Source: Ricinus communis (lineage: Eukaryota; Streptophyta; Magnoliopsida; Malpighiales; Euphorbiaceae). From it: a stretch of DNA of 64,000 nt. How positions within the stretch are numbered: position 1 is the first letter of the stretch; every line of letters starts with the position of its first letter. The notes under the pieces were generated by a model. The model did not search any database, was not told the DNA's origin, and worked only from the letters and a program-made list of their open reading frames with translations. This document shows, piece by piece, positions 12,251 through 25,500 of this stretch. The DNA is taken from NCBI RefSeq assembly GCF_019578655.1, contig NC_063265.1, forward strand, positions 9,582,501 to 9,646,500. The letters are read 5' to 3'. A program made the position numbers and the translations under genes.

Positions 12251-13517
12251 AAAAATGGAGAAGTGAATGATTGGAATGACTATATTGATAATTTGGTCGG
12301 TCTAATAGATATTTTTATTATTAATATAAAATAATAAATATATAGACTGATAGTAATTGATTAAATTTTAAGAATCCAAAACTATTAAAAAAAAACTAAT
12401 AAAAATAACATATTTATAACATACAAAACAGTAGAATTTAAATAACCAAATAAGAAATCTGAGTACATACATAATCAATTGATTATAGGATCATAATATT
12501 TATTTTGTTTATTAAATTATGTAGTAAAATAGTAAAAGAGTGCAAGGAAACAAATCACAGGCATGTATGTTGAAATGATAAACCCAAAATCAATAATCTC
12601 TAGTGTTTCAATCTATTATTCTTTTTTTTTTTTTGTTACAAATAAAAATCTTACCACTTGAATCGGTTTTTTTTGGTTTAGTCACTTCATCTAAAGATCA
12701 TTAATTTATGGTTGAGCTACACAGTTTGATCCGATGTTGAAAAGATTGGTTTATATATTTTATTAAATCTTCTCTACTTTTTTTATAAACCTAAACCAAC
12801 ATGAAATCTAAATTTCATTTTCGTTAGTGTTTTTGGGACTTCATTTTACTAGAATCTTAAATTTCAGCTCATCTTATTTCTTTCCTCCATCATTCTACTT
12901 TTCAAATATAACTCAGTTATATCATGCTTCATCTGCAATATAAAATATATTTATATTTTTTTATTAAATTTATAATATTTTATTTTTTTTATTATGCTAA
13001 AATATAAAAAATACATATCTTTAATTTATTTTATTAATTTATGAGTTTGATTGATTTTAATTTTTATTATTTCTAAATAAAATAATTGAAAATAATAAAA
13101 AATAATTATATTGTAAATTTAGAAAATATAAAAAACAAAGCATCTTGAAAAACATAATTTACACAAAATTATTACTATTATGATTTCTGCTGATATTAGT
13201 ATATTTATGAAAAGTTAAAAAAGAAGAAGAATTTGTTGTTTTTTTAGACGGAGAAAATGTCCTTGAACAGAACCGGAACACTGGTGGCTTAGCGAATATA
13301 GGGTTAAGGCTTGTTTGTGTAAACCCAAAAGGGCCGAGCATAACCTTTGACCAAAGCCCAGATCCAAAACCACACAACATGCTACGGCACTGCCATCTCT
13401 GCGCGCCTTCTAAAATCTAAACGGATAAACCATCTCTGATCTTTCACTTGTCTTCTCTCTGGCCAAAGCAGCTGAGCTGAGAGCAAAACTTAAAAAAAAA
13501 AAGAAAAGTAAAGAAAA
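12251..13517. other. Intergenic region and PNP1 5' flank
   Basis: AT-rich up to about 13230, then more balanced sequence leading into the PNP1 leader (about 13390-13517, with an A-rich stretch just before the ATG). No other gene was supportable. Confidence 0.55.
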
Positions 13518-16500
13518 ATGCTAGCGAACCCTAGCACAAGCAGTCTCCATACAATTCCATATCACCCACAAACCTCTCCTTCTTTTTCAAACTCCATTAC
13601 TACTCGCTGCAAGCTTTTTCTCTCCCCAAATTGCCCTCGCTTTATCCATTCTTCATTTTCTAAGTTTCCTTCTCTATCTTTGCTGTTACCATGTAAAAGA
13701 GGTGAAAGGTTTAGTGCAAGAGCTCTGGAAGACCCGGAAATTACGGAGTCTGTTATAGTTGACGGGCCCCAGTTTTTCCCTCAAGCTGTTTCTGTTAAGA
13801 TTCCATTTGGTGATAGACATGTGGGTCTCTTTTTTATTATTTTTGGGGTTTAATTCTTGAGTTTTCAGTTGGTTTTTGCTCCAAAATTGGAAAAAGTTTT
13901 TGTACTTGTCTCAGTTTGTACTTGACCAAGAACTGTTCCTTTGTGAATGTACTATGCATTTAGAACTGGTACAGTTTTAGAAGGCGGAGTGGGTTTGAAT
14001 GATTTTTTAAATTTTAATATTGAGTGAAAAATCATTTTCTAGTGAGCTAAATTTTATATGAAAGAAGAGTTGTTACTTTTTGTAGATACTGGTGGAGACC
14101 GGCCATACTGGGAGACAAGCGAGTGGTTCTGTAATGGTGACTGATGGAGAAACTGTAAGTTCTGGCTTGCATACTTAGTTATTTGCAGAATAGCTTAAAA
14201 TTTATAATTTGCTGGATATTTAAAGGATTCAGCTGCCATTTGTTTGTGGTTGTTTTCTTGTTATTTATTTTTTAAAAAGAAAAAAAAAACCTTGGTTGGT
14301 AAAGATTCTTTCCTTTGTCCCGAAAGCATTAGAAAGATTAGAGAGTGAATGGGGGGTGGGAGGTTGGTTAGAGAGACCTGATGGCTGTATTTGTTCCGGT
14401 GCAAAATAAAGAAACTAATCAACCTATATATACATTTGTTTGCCTATCAAGAATGAAGATAGCTGGGTTAGGAATTGTTGCAAAATCAACGAGTTGGTGG
14501 GCTGTAGTTCCTCTGCATAAAATATTTGGAGCACTCTCTTGTATGTTAACTTTTATTTGATTCATGTAATTCTTGTGTGAAAAATTTCATATTTGCAATC
14601 TTTATCTTTTGACTGACGGTTTCAAGGATGACTTTTCGTTTCTTGTTCATATCAACCATTTATTGATGCTTCTTTATGTAGATTGTCTACACAACTGTCT
14701 GTTTGGATGATGTTCCCAGTGAGCCTTCTGATTTTTTCCCTCTTTCTGTAAATTATCAAGAGCGTTTTTCAGCAGCAGGTCGAACTAGGTGTGTATTGCT
14801 ATTTTTTTCCAGCTTTAATCATCTTACAAATTATTTGAAGAAAATGAGTATTTATTTTTCCCATAACTGCATCGGTCCAGTGGAGGATTTTTCAAACGAG
14901 AAGGAAGAGCAAAAGATCACGAGGTAATAGCCACCCCCTTACAAGTATATAGAATGCTTAACCAAGCTGCTAGCTGTAGGTGAAGCTATTGCCTTTTCAC
15001 TATCAATTTCACAAGGTTTTATATTCATGTCACTTACATGTTTTGCAAACTATTTACATGCATGTATTTTCAGGTAATTAGCAGCCCCTGTTGGAATATC
15101 TGGAATGCTTGTTTCATGTTATTGGACATCACATTATTTATCAATAAAACAAAGAACATAACTTGAATAAATGTTAAAAAGTTTTGAGCATAATGTTCAA
15201 AATTTTGTTTCTTATAAAATGGTGTCAACTCTTTTTGACTGTTGATTGCTGCTTGGGGAATTTAAAATTTAAAACATCATATGGTCTGGTTTGCTGATGA
15301 GATACCATGTTAAGATACTTTCCTCAAGGATATGATAATTTCCCTTTAAGGAATTCAAATCTATCTCGTGGTACCTTTGAATTATCATTGATTATCTCTT
15401 GAAAAATTTGTATTGTGCTGCTTCTAGGTTCTCATATGCAGATTGATTGATAGGCCTTTACGCCCAACCATGCTAAAAGGTTTCTACCATGAGACTCAGA
15501 TACTATCTTGGGTAATTACTATAAAATTCTTGAAATGTTTGATTTTCTTGGATACTATCTTGGATAAGTTCTATTTGAATTACTTGGAAGAATTTGATTT
15601 GCTCTGAAATAAGTTTTTGTTATCTTTGCTAACTATCAAAAGTTACTTTAAGGGCTTTAAACTCATTTTCCAGTCAAGTTTGCTAAAGGATACTTCTTTT
15701 AAATTCTCACATACAAAACTTGTAATTGCCGCACTATTTGCGGATGAAGACATATCACATATGTAATCGTGAGATACGACTCAATTATGTGCCCATTGAA
15801 GCAAGGTGCTAGGAAGTTGAATATGGATATTGGTCAAGTTTGAAGCATATTGCAAACTTGAGAGTTTTGGAATTGTGCTCTTAAGTTAACAAAAGGAATA
15901 TAGTGAAAAAAGAAAGGAATGTATCAATCTGAACAATATTTTTGTGCAATAGAAACTGTCTGGCTTTTGCTTCAAAGACAATCATTTTCAAAGATTTCCC
16001 TAACCGGGTTTAAGATTATTTTATTTTCTTCAATTTAGACTCCATATTATAATTTATTATTTCTACTAAAAGAAAAAATCAAGTATGGAAGAGATGTAAG
16101 TAGTAGGTATTGGACTATCCTATTCTAGAAGATTTTGCCTTGAAACAACCATCTTGAGGGTCATTATGCTTAAAACAGTTAACAGGCATGGTAGTGTTAC
16201 TTCTAATTTATAGGTTACCTGCTAATCAACCTACAAGATTACTACTGAACCATTTACGCTAATATCAGATAAGAGTTCAAATCCAATTTAGCTATGATTC
16301 GTTGGAAGACATACCTTCCCTCATCCTTGATTTGGTGTAAAATCCTCTTGAAAGTAACAGCTTCACCCTGGAAATCCTGTGTGGTTTTTTCATGCTTTTG
16401 GGAAGGAAGCATGAGAGATGCTTCTAGAAAAGTAGATGGAATTGAATTATTGATGTAATGGCCTAAGCAAGGGCATGCTGGTTGCTTGTGATGGTGGTAA

Positions 16501-19500
16501 CTTCTTATATTATGATCCGAGTTCATGACCTATTTTGTTTAATGCTTATGAACATTCTGATAATCAATTGTTAATTTTCAGAATTTTCTAAACTTAATGT
16601 GCCGTTATTTTTACTTACTATGGCATTCTTGTGCTAAACTTTATATTAACTAACTGCAAACTACTGGCACCATGTTCTGACAGGTTTTGAGTTATGATGG
16701 TTTGCATTCCTCTGATGCCTTAGCAGTTACAGCAGCTGGAATAGCAGTGTAAGTGTTGCCATCAATATATTTTTTCCTCTCTATGCTTCTTAAATGCATA
16801 TCTTTCTAATTTTTATGCTTAAATACCGCAGGGCTCTTTCAGAAGTGCCTACTACAAAAGCAATTGCTGGAGTTCGAGTTGGCCTTGTTGGTGATAAGTT
16901 CATTGTGAATCCAACAACCAAGGAGATGGAAGAGTCAAAGCTCGATTTGGTGATGGCAGGCACAGACAGTGCAATATTGATGATAGAGGTCAGCTGTTTG
17001 TAATTTTTTGAACTTCAGGTCCTTTGCTAGTGTATAGTTATTCTTTCTTATTTGGGTAATAGAAGTCTTTGGCAAGAGATAGCTGTTTTTACATTATAAT
17101 CTTAGGCTGTGTTTGTTAGACAGGATGGAAAAAGTGGAGGGATTTGAATTCTGAAAACAATATAGTCTTGGTACATTTGTCTTCTACTTTGTACCTAGAC
17201 TATATCGTTTTTAAATCTCTCCACTTTTTTATTCTCTCTAACAAATAGCTTTGATGTATCATTTGGAGTAGTTTTGCACTTTTAAATAGTTTTTTAGAAG
17301 TGTAAACACATTGATTGGATTTGGGTCTTACTTAAGAATATTTAACCATAAAACAACTAGAATCCTCTGTTGGAGAAAAGAAAAATGACTTAAGCCTTAG
17401 TGTTAAACTTCTATATGATGTGATTCAAACATGAACCAAGCACAACCTGTCTCCAACTTTCCTAACTCTATCTACCTTGTGTCAACACACGAGTATAAAA
17501 AGGCAAGTGTTTAACCCTATCAGGTACTTAGTTTTATGGTGTCTGGATATGATTATATTGTCTAGATGCTTTATGACAATGCTGTCTTTCATCCCAATCA
17601 TTTATGGATTGTTTCTTTCCTCAAGTGAATAGTACAACAAAAGTGTAATTTAGACTCTGTAAGTGCCTCGACATTATGATGTATACTTATAGGGGTTGAT
17701 TGTCAAGATACTAAAGGAATGGAACTTGTCTGCTAAAGCAATGTCACATTGCATTTAACCATTATGGTGATTTATCAATGGTTGGAAATGCATTGAAGAA
17801 CTTATTTTTTACCTGTCCTTTAGCTTTTCTTTTTGTGGTTTAAATATCCTTTATATCCAATTACCTTTGTCCCATGCAGGGTTATTGCAATTTCCTCCCA
17901 GAAGAGAAGTTACTTGAAGCAGTACAAGTTGGGCAGGTTTGGTTGCTTATCTGCCTTTTCATGATTGCATGTCAGAATTTTTTATCCAACTTTTTTTCAT
18001 CTTGTGTAGGTTATTTCTTTGGGACATACATTTATGGTTGTGATTCAAGCAATATGGAGCAATCTATAACTGCTTTCAAATTTTTTCTTAGTTAAAAAAA
18101 TTAACTCAAAGGAGGTGGCAATCCATGTTCACAAGAAATTCTTACATTGCCTGAGGATTAAGATTTAGACTAGTGACTAATATACAAGACAATGATTCTA
18201 CTGATGTTTAGGTTACATACGAATAGCGAATAATGATGATTTTGTTTCTTGTCTGTTGTTTGATAATGGCTTACTGTCTTTATGCGGAAGAGTAGCAATA
18301 AATACTAGTTACTTATCAATGTTTGTGGTTGGAATGTTTATCATTGTTGTTTATCCTGGTCATATGTTGTTATATAGCTTAAAACTCACTTCAAGTTACA
18401 TGTGATATTCTCTTGTTGTTTCATTTTGTTTTTAGTTTGTTCCAGAACTGCAAAGAAATCCATATAGATATTTAAATGCTTGCCTGTTCACTAAAGTCAG
18501 GATGCAGTGCGGGCTATTTGCAATGAGGTGGACGCATTGGTGAAGAAGTGTGGGAAACCAAAAATGCATGATGCAATCAAGTTACCTCCTCCTGAGCTAT
18601 ATAAGCATGTGAAGGTATGATTTCTTTCATCCCTGTTTATTATTTCCTCATTGAAGTTTTTTGGTTACCCTGCATTTCTACCTAATTATTACTACCTTCC
18701 AGTTCCAAATTATGATCTTGCATTCTTTATAGGTTCAAAATTACTTATAAAGTAGAAGTGCTATGTACTAAGGATTGTTCACCTCTGTACAGTTTTATTT
18801 CAGGGGGAATGCATAATAATTGTCTAGAATATGCAAGATGCATCGAGCAAATATAATAATTCTGTGGCGTGTTCCACATCACTGATTGTTTTTTTTTTTT
18901 CCCAAACATCATTGGTCATTGCTGATTGTTGAATAAGCTTATATGTGCTCTTTCATCTTAAGATTTCTTCTCAAGCATGTACCATTCTAATAGATTGAAA
19001 TGATAATATTACAAAGCTTAAGAAGTCCATTCCACTTTGTTCCGTTTCACTTGGCTAATAGATTTTGGATAACATACAAACTTAAATTGTTATTTCAAGT
19101 TTGCCATGCAAGCTTTGACATTATTTTGTTGATTGGAAGGACCTGGTCTCACAAAGCAGTCTGAGCTGATCATCCCAAGTATAGACTTCCAGTTGTCCTA
19201 CCTGATCTTGTGATTCTGGCTATCAAGATCCTTATTGCCTTTTTAATCTGAAAATTATATCTCTGTTGGTATAGAACCGTTTCATTTGATTGCAACATTT
19301 ATCAATAGATAAACAATTGTGATTGGTGACATTTCTAATTTGTCTTGGACAGGAAATCGCTGGTGATGAGTTAGTGAATGTGCTACAAATTAGGAACAAA
19401 ATACCAAGAAGAAAGGCCCTCTCATCATTGGAAGAAAAGGTTATTAGCATACTTACGGAAGAGGGATTTGTAAGTAAGGATACTAGTTTTGGAACCACTG

Positions 19501-22500
19501 AAACGGTTGCAGATTTGCTCGAGGAAGAAGAGGAGGATGAGGAATTTGTTGTGGATGGTGAAGTAGATGAAGGTGATATCCACATAAAGCCAGTTTCACG
19601 TAAATCCTCTCCCTTGGTTAGTCTCAACTCAGTTTTAGTATGTTCTCCTGTTTGTGAAATTGATAATGAGTTCTTTTATGTAATTACTCTACCTGTCTTC
19701 TTTTCAACCAAGACTTTTAACCACGACTTTGGTTCTCTTCTAGCTGTACTCTGAGGTAGATGTGAAACTGGTATTCAAAGAAGTTACTGCTGAGTTCCTG
19801 CGCAGACGAATTGTAGAGGTATGTAAGACTACTGTCACTTTTAGTTGTTTTATCTCTATTATGCCTGCAGGTGTCTGTTTAAGAGAGCAGGAAACAAAAA
19901 CAGAAGAAAATGGAAAGAATAGAATTAAGCTTACTTTCTACTGTTTGTTTAAATGGGGAAAGAAAGAGAGAAGTGAAAAGAGAAAATATCTAAGTTGTAA
20001 TTGGGAGATTGTAATAAGATTAAGATAAACTTTTCTTGAACATGGTCTTCCTTCGATATATAACTTAGCTTGAGAGGAAATGTTCCGATGAGTCGAGATA
20101 AATTTTTATAAAATCTTACAAATATCCTTTTAAATTGTACTTCTATTATTTCTTGTCCTTAATTTTACGCCAAAGATAAGTAAGGGAAGTTAGAAGAATA
20201 ATATGCTAACATTCCCTTCCCACTGGATTTTCTTTTCAAATTCTCTGGAATTTGTAGCGAATGGATATTTCTGCCTGAATTTTCTTGATAATTTAAACTT
20301 GGTAAACTTTGGATTGTTCTGGTGGACAAACTGTTGTTTGTTTTTTTTTACATATTACCTTCTTTTAAGAGCAAGCTCAAAACAATACGTCCCACACTAA
20401 GCCAAACCCTGAATATGTGCATAGTTTTTAGGACAAGAAGAAATATAATAGCTTCTGTTGTTTATTTCTATACCCATTAATCTCTATTTATAGGGTTTTA
20501 CACATCTCTAAAAAGAAAGAATCTCTACTGCCTAATTTACAGTAATATGCATGATTGGCTCCTACAATCAAGAGTCAATACTAATTAACTCCTAAAATTA
20601 AGCCCTAAAAACATGGGAACAACTGTCAACACTCCCCCTCAAGATGGTGTATGTATATCAGCCATACCCATCTTGCATACAAAAGAGTGAAACAATCCAG
20701 TACATAGCCCCTTGGTAAATACATCAGCTAATTGATTTTTTGAATTTGTGTAGCTGATTCTGAGACTTTGATCTTCTAATTTTTCTTTGATGAAGAATCG
20801 ATCAATCTCAACATGTTTTGTACGATCATGTTGTACTGGGTTATGAGCAATACTTATGGCTGCCTTATTATCACAATGTAACAACACACACTCTTCTTCT
20901 AGAAGATGTAGATCTTGCATTGACTTCTTAAGCCATAACAGTTCACATACTCCTTGCGCCATTGCTCTGTATTCTGCTTCAGCACTTGACCTAGCCACTA
21001 CAGTTTGTTTCTTGCTTCTCCAAGTGACCAAATTTCCACCCATGAAGGCACAATAACCAGAAGTAGATCTTCTATCATTAGGAGAGCCCGCCCAATCAGC
21101 ATCAGAATATGCTTCAATTTGTAAATGACCATTATTCACAAAAAGTATTCCTTTACCTGGACTAGACTTGAGATACCTTAAAATTCGAAAGACAACATCA
21201 AGATGTATAGTTCGGGGACTATGCATAAATTGGTTGACTATACTTACCGCATAAGCAATGTCAGGCGTGTATGAGAAAGATAAATCAATCTCCCAACCAG
21301 TCGTTGATATCGATCAATGTCAACTAATTCTCTGACATTTCTTTCAACCTATGATTAGCTTCAATGGGAGTGTCAACAGGTTTACAGCCTAGCATTCCTG
21401 TTTCCGTTAGCAAATCAAGGACATATTTTCTTTGGGAGATGAATATACCCTTTTCTGATCGAGCAACTTCTATCCCAAGAAAATATCGTAATTTACCCAG
21501 ATCTTTGATCTCAAACTCCGTGGCCAAATACTTCTTCAGCCTGGTCATTTCTTCTTGATTATCACCTGTTATCACTATATCATCAACATATACAATGAAA
21601 ATAGTAATCCTCCCTTGGAGATATTTGATGAACATAGTATGATCTGCATGGCTTTGTTTGTAACCAAAAGCAATGATTGCTTTACTGAACCTATCAAACC
21701 AAGCTCGAGGGGATTGTTTCAGACCATATAAGGCTTTCTTTAATCTGCATACCTTCCCTTCAGTTTTTTGATTGGAAAAACCTGGAGGAATTTCCATATA
21801 GACTTCTTCTTCCAAGTTACCATGTAGGAAGGCATTTTTAACATCGAACTGTTGAAGATCCCATCCAAGATTTGCAGCACAAGATAAGAGCACTCTTACT
21901 GAATTCATCTTGGCAATAGGTGCAAATGTTTCTTGGTAGTCAATGCCATAGGTTTGGGTGAAACCTTTTGCCACCAGTCGCGCCTTTAACCTTTCAATGG
22001 AGCCATCTGCCCTATGCTTCACTGTGAATACCCATTTACATCTTACTGGTTTTTTTTCTGAATGGCATGTCGACAACCTCCCATGTTCCATTCTTTACCA
22101 AGGCTTTCATTTCTTCTACCATAGCATATTTCCATTTAGGATCATTAACAGTTTCCTCCCATCCCTGTGGTATAGAGATAGAATGCAAAGAAGACAAGAA
22201 GGCTCTATAGGAAGGAGACAAATATTTATACGAAACAAAGTTAGAGATAGAGTGTTGAGTACAAGATCTAACTCCTTTCCTGACAGCTATTGGAAGATCA
22301 AGGTCATTATCACATGAATTAAAAGATGGAAGTTCATTAAACAAGTTAGAAGGAGGAGATAGATTACCTGAATCCACAGGAGTTGAGCCCGGGTTGGGTG
22401 ATTGGCTATGAAGAGTAGTATCCTCCTTTTTCTTGCGTGAGTCCCTTAATAGATCAGGTTTGTCCAATCTTTTCCTTGCCTGTTCAAGTATTTTTTCAGC

Positions 22501-25500
22501 ATCAGTTTGAACATGATCTCCATCATAAGTATTATCATCACTTCCGTGCTCCCCCTGACCATTATACATAGGCAACTCAAGTATAGGTTGACCAAGAGAA
22601 ATCACATCTTCTATATGATCATTCTCCTCCTGAAGAGGTGATGGTGGATAAAAGGCTTCTGACTCCCGGAAGGTGACATCCATACTCACATACACCTTTC
22701 TAGACGAAGGGTGATAACATTTATATCCCTTTTGAGTAGGTGAATAGCCAATAAAAACACATTTTAAGGCTCTCGGATCTAGTTTTCCTCCATAGTTCTT
22801 ATGCACAAAACAAACACATCCAAAAACCTTTGGAGAAATAATGTGAGAGTTATTGCCCTGCATAAGTTCTATAGGACACTTAAAATTCAAGGTTCTTAAT
22901 GGCATACGATTGATTAAATAAGCAGCTGTAAGAATCGCATTACCCCAATAAGCCTTAGGAACATGCATGGCGAACATAAGAGCCCTAGCAACTTCTAAGA
23001 GATGCCTGTTCTTTCGTTCAGATACTCCATTTTGAGCAGCAGTATTAACACAACTAGTTTGGTGAATAATCCCATCAGTGTCTAAATAGCTATGGAAGGT
23101 TTTCTCCATATACTCCGTACCATTATCAGTTCGGAAAATTTTCACCTTAGCACTAAATTGTGTATTGATCATGCTATGGAAAGACTGAAAGCAAGAAAAA
23201 ACTTCATTTTTGGCACGCATCAAATACACCCATGTCATCCTACTGTGGCAATCAATAAATGTCACAAACCATTTATATCCAGATAAAGAAACTACTGGGC
23301 TGGGGCCCCACACATCTGAATGAATCATCTCAAAAGGCACCAAACTTTTATTATTAGTTGGAGGATATGAAGTTCTAGTATGCTTAGCAAATTCACATGC
23401 ATCACAAACTAAGGTCTTTAAATCACATTGCTTAAATAAATGAGGACGACACCTTTCTAAAACAGAAAATGAAGGGTGTCCTAAACGCCTATGCCATTGA
23501 ATAATTTGATGAGGAGCTGATTTAGATTCACCTAGTAAAGCCTTAGAAATTGGTCCTTTATGTAACTGGTACAAGCCATTACGTACTCTACCATAGCCAA
23601 TCATTTTCCCGGTGCTCAATTCCTGTATGACACAATGAGAAGGAAAAAATTCAATCTTATAGTTTAAATCTCTTGTAAGAGCACTAACAGATAACAAATT
23701 ATGTGAGAAACCAAGAATATGCAAGGCAAGTGGTAGTTTAATAGATGAAGTACAACTTATAGAACCTTTCCCGATGATGGGAGACAAGGACCCATCCACA
23801 ATACTGACTCTTTCATGACCTGAATAAGAATTGTAAGTGAAGAATTTTTTTCGAGAACTGGTCATATGATCCGATGCTCCAGAATCTAAAATCCATGATT
23901 CACTAGGAGTATCGCAGGTATTAGTATGCCCAGCATGTAAGGCTAGATGTGGTATACCTGAATGTGCAAGGTAAGATGAAGGAGTGGAAGTACTGGCTGC
24001 AGTGGAAGGGGATTCAAACTTAGCTATAAGAAGTTTAAGAGTTTTCAATTCTTCATTGGAAAGTCCACCAGAAGGGTTGATTTCTCTTGGCAATTCAATG
24101 TCAAGAGTTTCAGAGACATGAGCTTGAGGCCGTGTACTACCGGATTTTTTTCCCACTAGACCACGTGGTGGGCGACCATGAAGTTTCCAGCATGTTTCTC
24201 TAGTATGCCTTGGTTTACCACAATAGTCGCACCTTCTACTGTCTTGTTCTACGTCCTTCAGAGAGTCAATTCTAGTTGAATCAGGTTTCATGGATGATGA
24301 TTCAGCCATCATAACTGATCTTTCAGTTGAAATAGTTGGCAGCATAGCATTTCGTCGGCTCTCTTCTTGCTGCACATGGCTATATGCTTGTCGCAAGGAG
24401 GGAAAAGGGTCACGTCCAAGTACTTGAACTCTGATCCGATCATACACATCATTTAATCCTGCCAGGAAGTCATACACACGTTCCTTTTCCATTATTTTAT
24501 GGAACTTTGTTGCATCAGCTGTACAAGACGCTTGTAAATCTTGATAATAGTCAAGTTCTTGCCACAAGCCATTAATTTCAGAAAAATACTGGGCAATAGT
24601 CAGCTCACCTTGTTTGGTTTCATGAACTTTTTTCCGCAATTCATATACTTGGGCATCATTACCTGACTGGGAATAAGTTTGGGCAGCTGCATCCCAAATT
24701 TTCTGAGCTGTATCAAGGAGTAAATAGCCTCAAGCAATCTGTGGTTGCATTGAATTGAGCAACCATGACATGATGAGAGAGTTTTCTGAGTCCCATTTGC
24801 TGCATACAGGATCTGTTCCATCAAGTCTTCTTTTGTCATTATTGATGTAACTTTGCAATCCCCTAGCCTGAATAAATAGCAAGCATGATCGAGACCAAGC
24901 AAGATAATTCATTCCATCTAGTTTGACTGGACTGATTTGGAGAGAAGGGTTGTCATTCATAGTGGTTATCATGTTTCTACCACCATGCTCAGTAGGATTA
25001 GAAGATCCTTCCTTCTTTCCGTCAGACATGTCTAAAAAGCTGCTGGAATAAAAATTTGATTTGGTTGAAATATGCAGAGAGGCTGATACTAGGGTTAGCA
25101 ATATGAGAGAGTCACCCTAAAGGGATCAAGCTCTGATACCATGAAGTTTTTAGGACAAGAAAAAATATAATAGCTTCTGTTGTTTATTTCTACACCCATT
25201 AATCTCTATTTATAGGGTTTCACACATCTCTAAAAAGAAAGAATCTCTACTGCCTAATTTACAGTAATATGCATGATTGGCTCCTACAATCAAGAGTCAA
25301 TACTAATTAACTCCTAAAATTAAGCCCCAAAAACATGGGAACAACTGTCAACAATGTGCATCTTCGTCATCTTGTATAGAGAAACAATATAGAAAATTGC
25401 TAAATGATTTTAGTCTTTAGTGAGCCTCTAAATAATTTCTCAATTAAATAAAACCTTCATGAGCTGCAATGTTTAGAGGAATAAACTAAATCAGTAAACA

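Larger units (their letters stand above)
20422..25353 (-). mobile_element. Ty1/copia LTR retrotransposon, complete in structure but coding-defective
   Basis: A 4932-bp element in antisense orientation within PNP1 intron 11. LTRs are 210 bp (20422-20631) and 212 bp (25142-25353). They differ by four substitutions, all transitions, plus a 2-bp indel at one tip, about 2 percent divergence. A primer-binding site complementary to initiator Met-tRNA, a purine-rich tract and a flanking duplication ATGTGCA are present. The internal order gag, protease, integrase, reverse transcriptase, RNase H is that of copia. Both LTRs begin TG and end CA on the element strand. The right LTR is the 5' LTR. Confidence 0.95.

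Noticed and set aside
21364..23286. Plus-strand ORFs inside the copia element
   Set aside because: Antisense shadows of the gag-pol frames.
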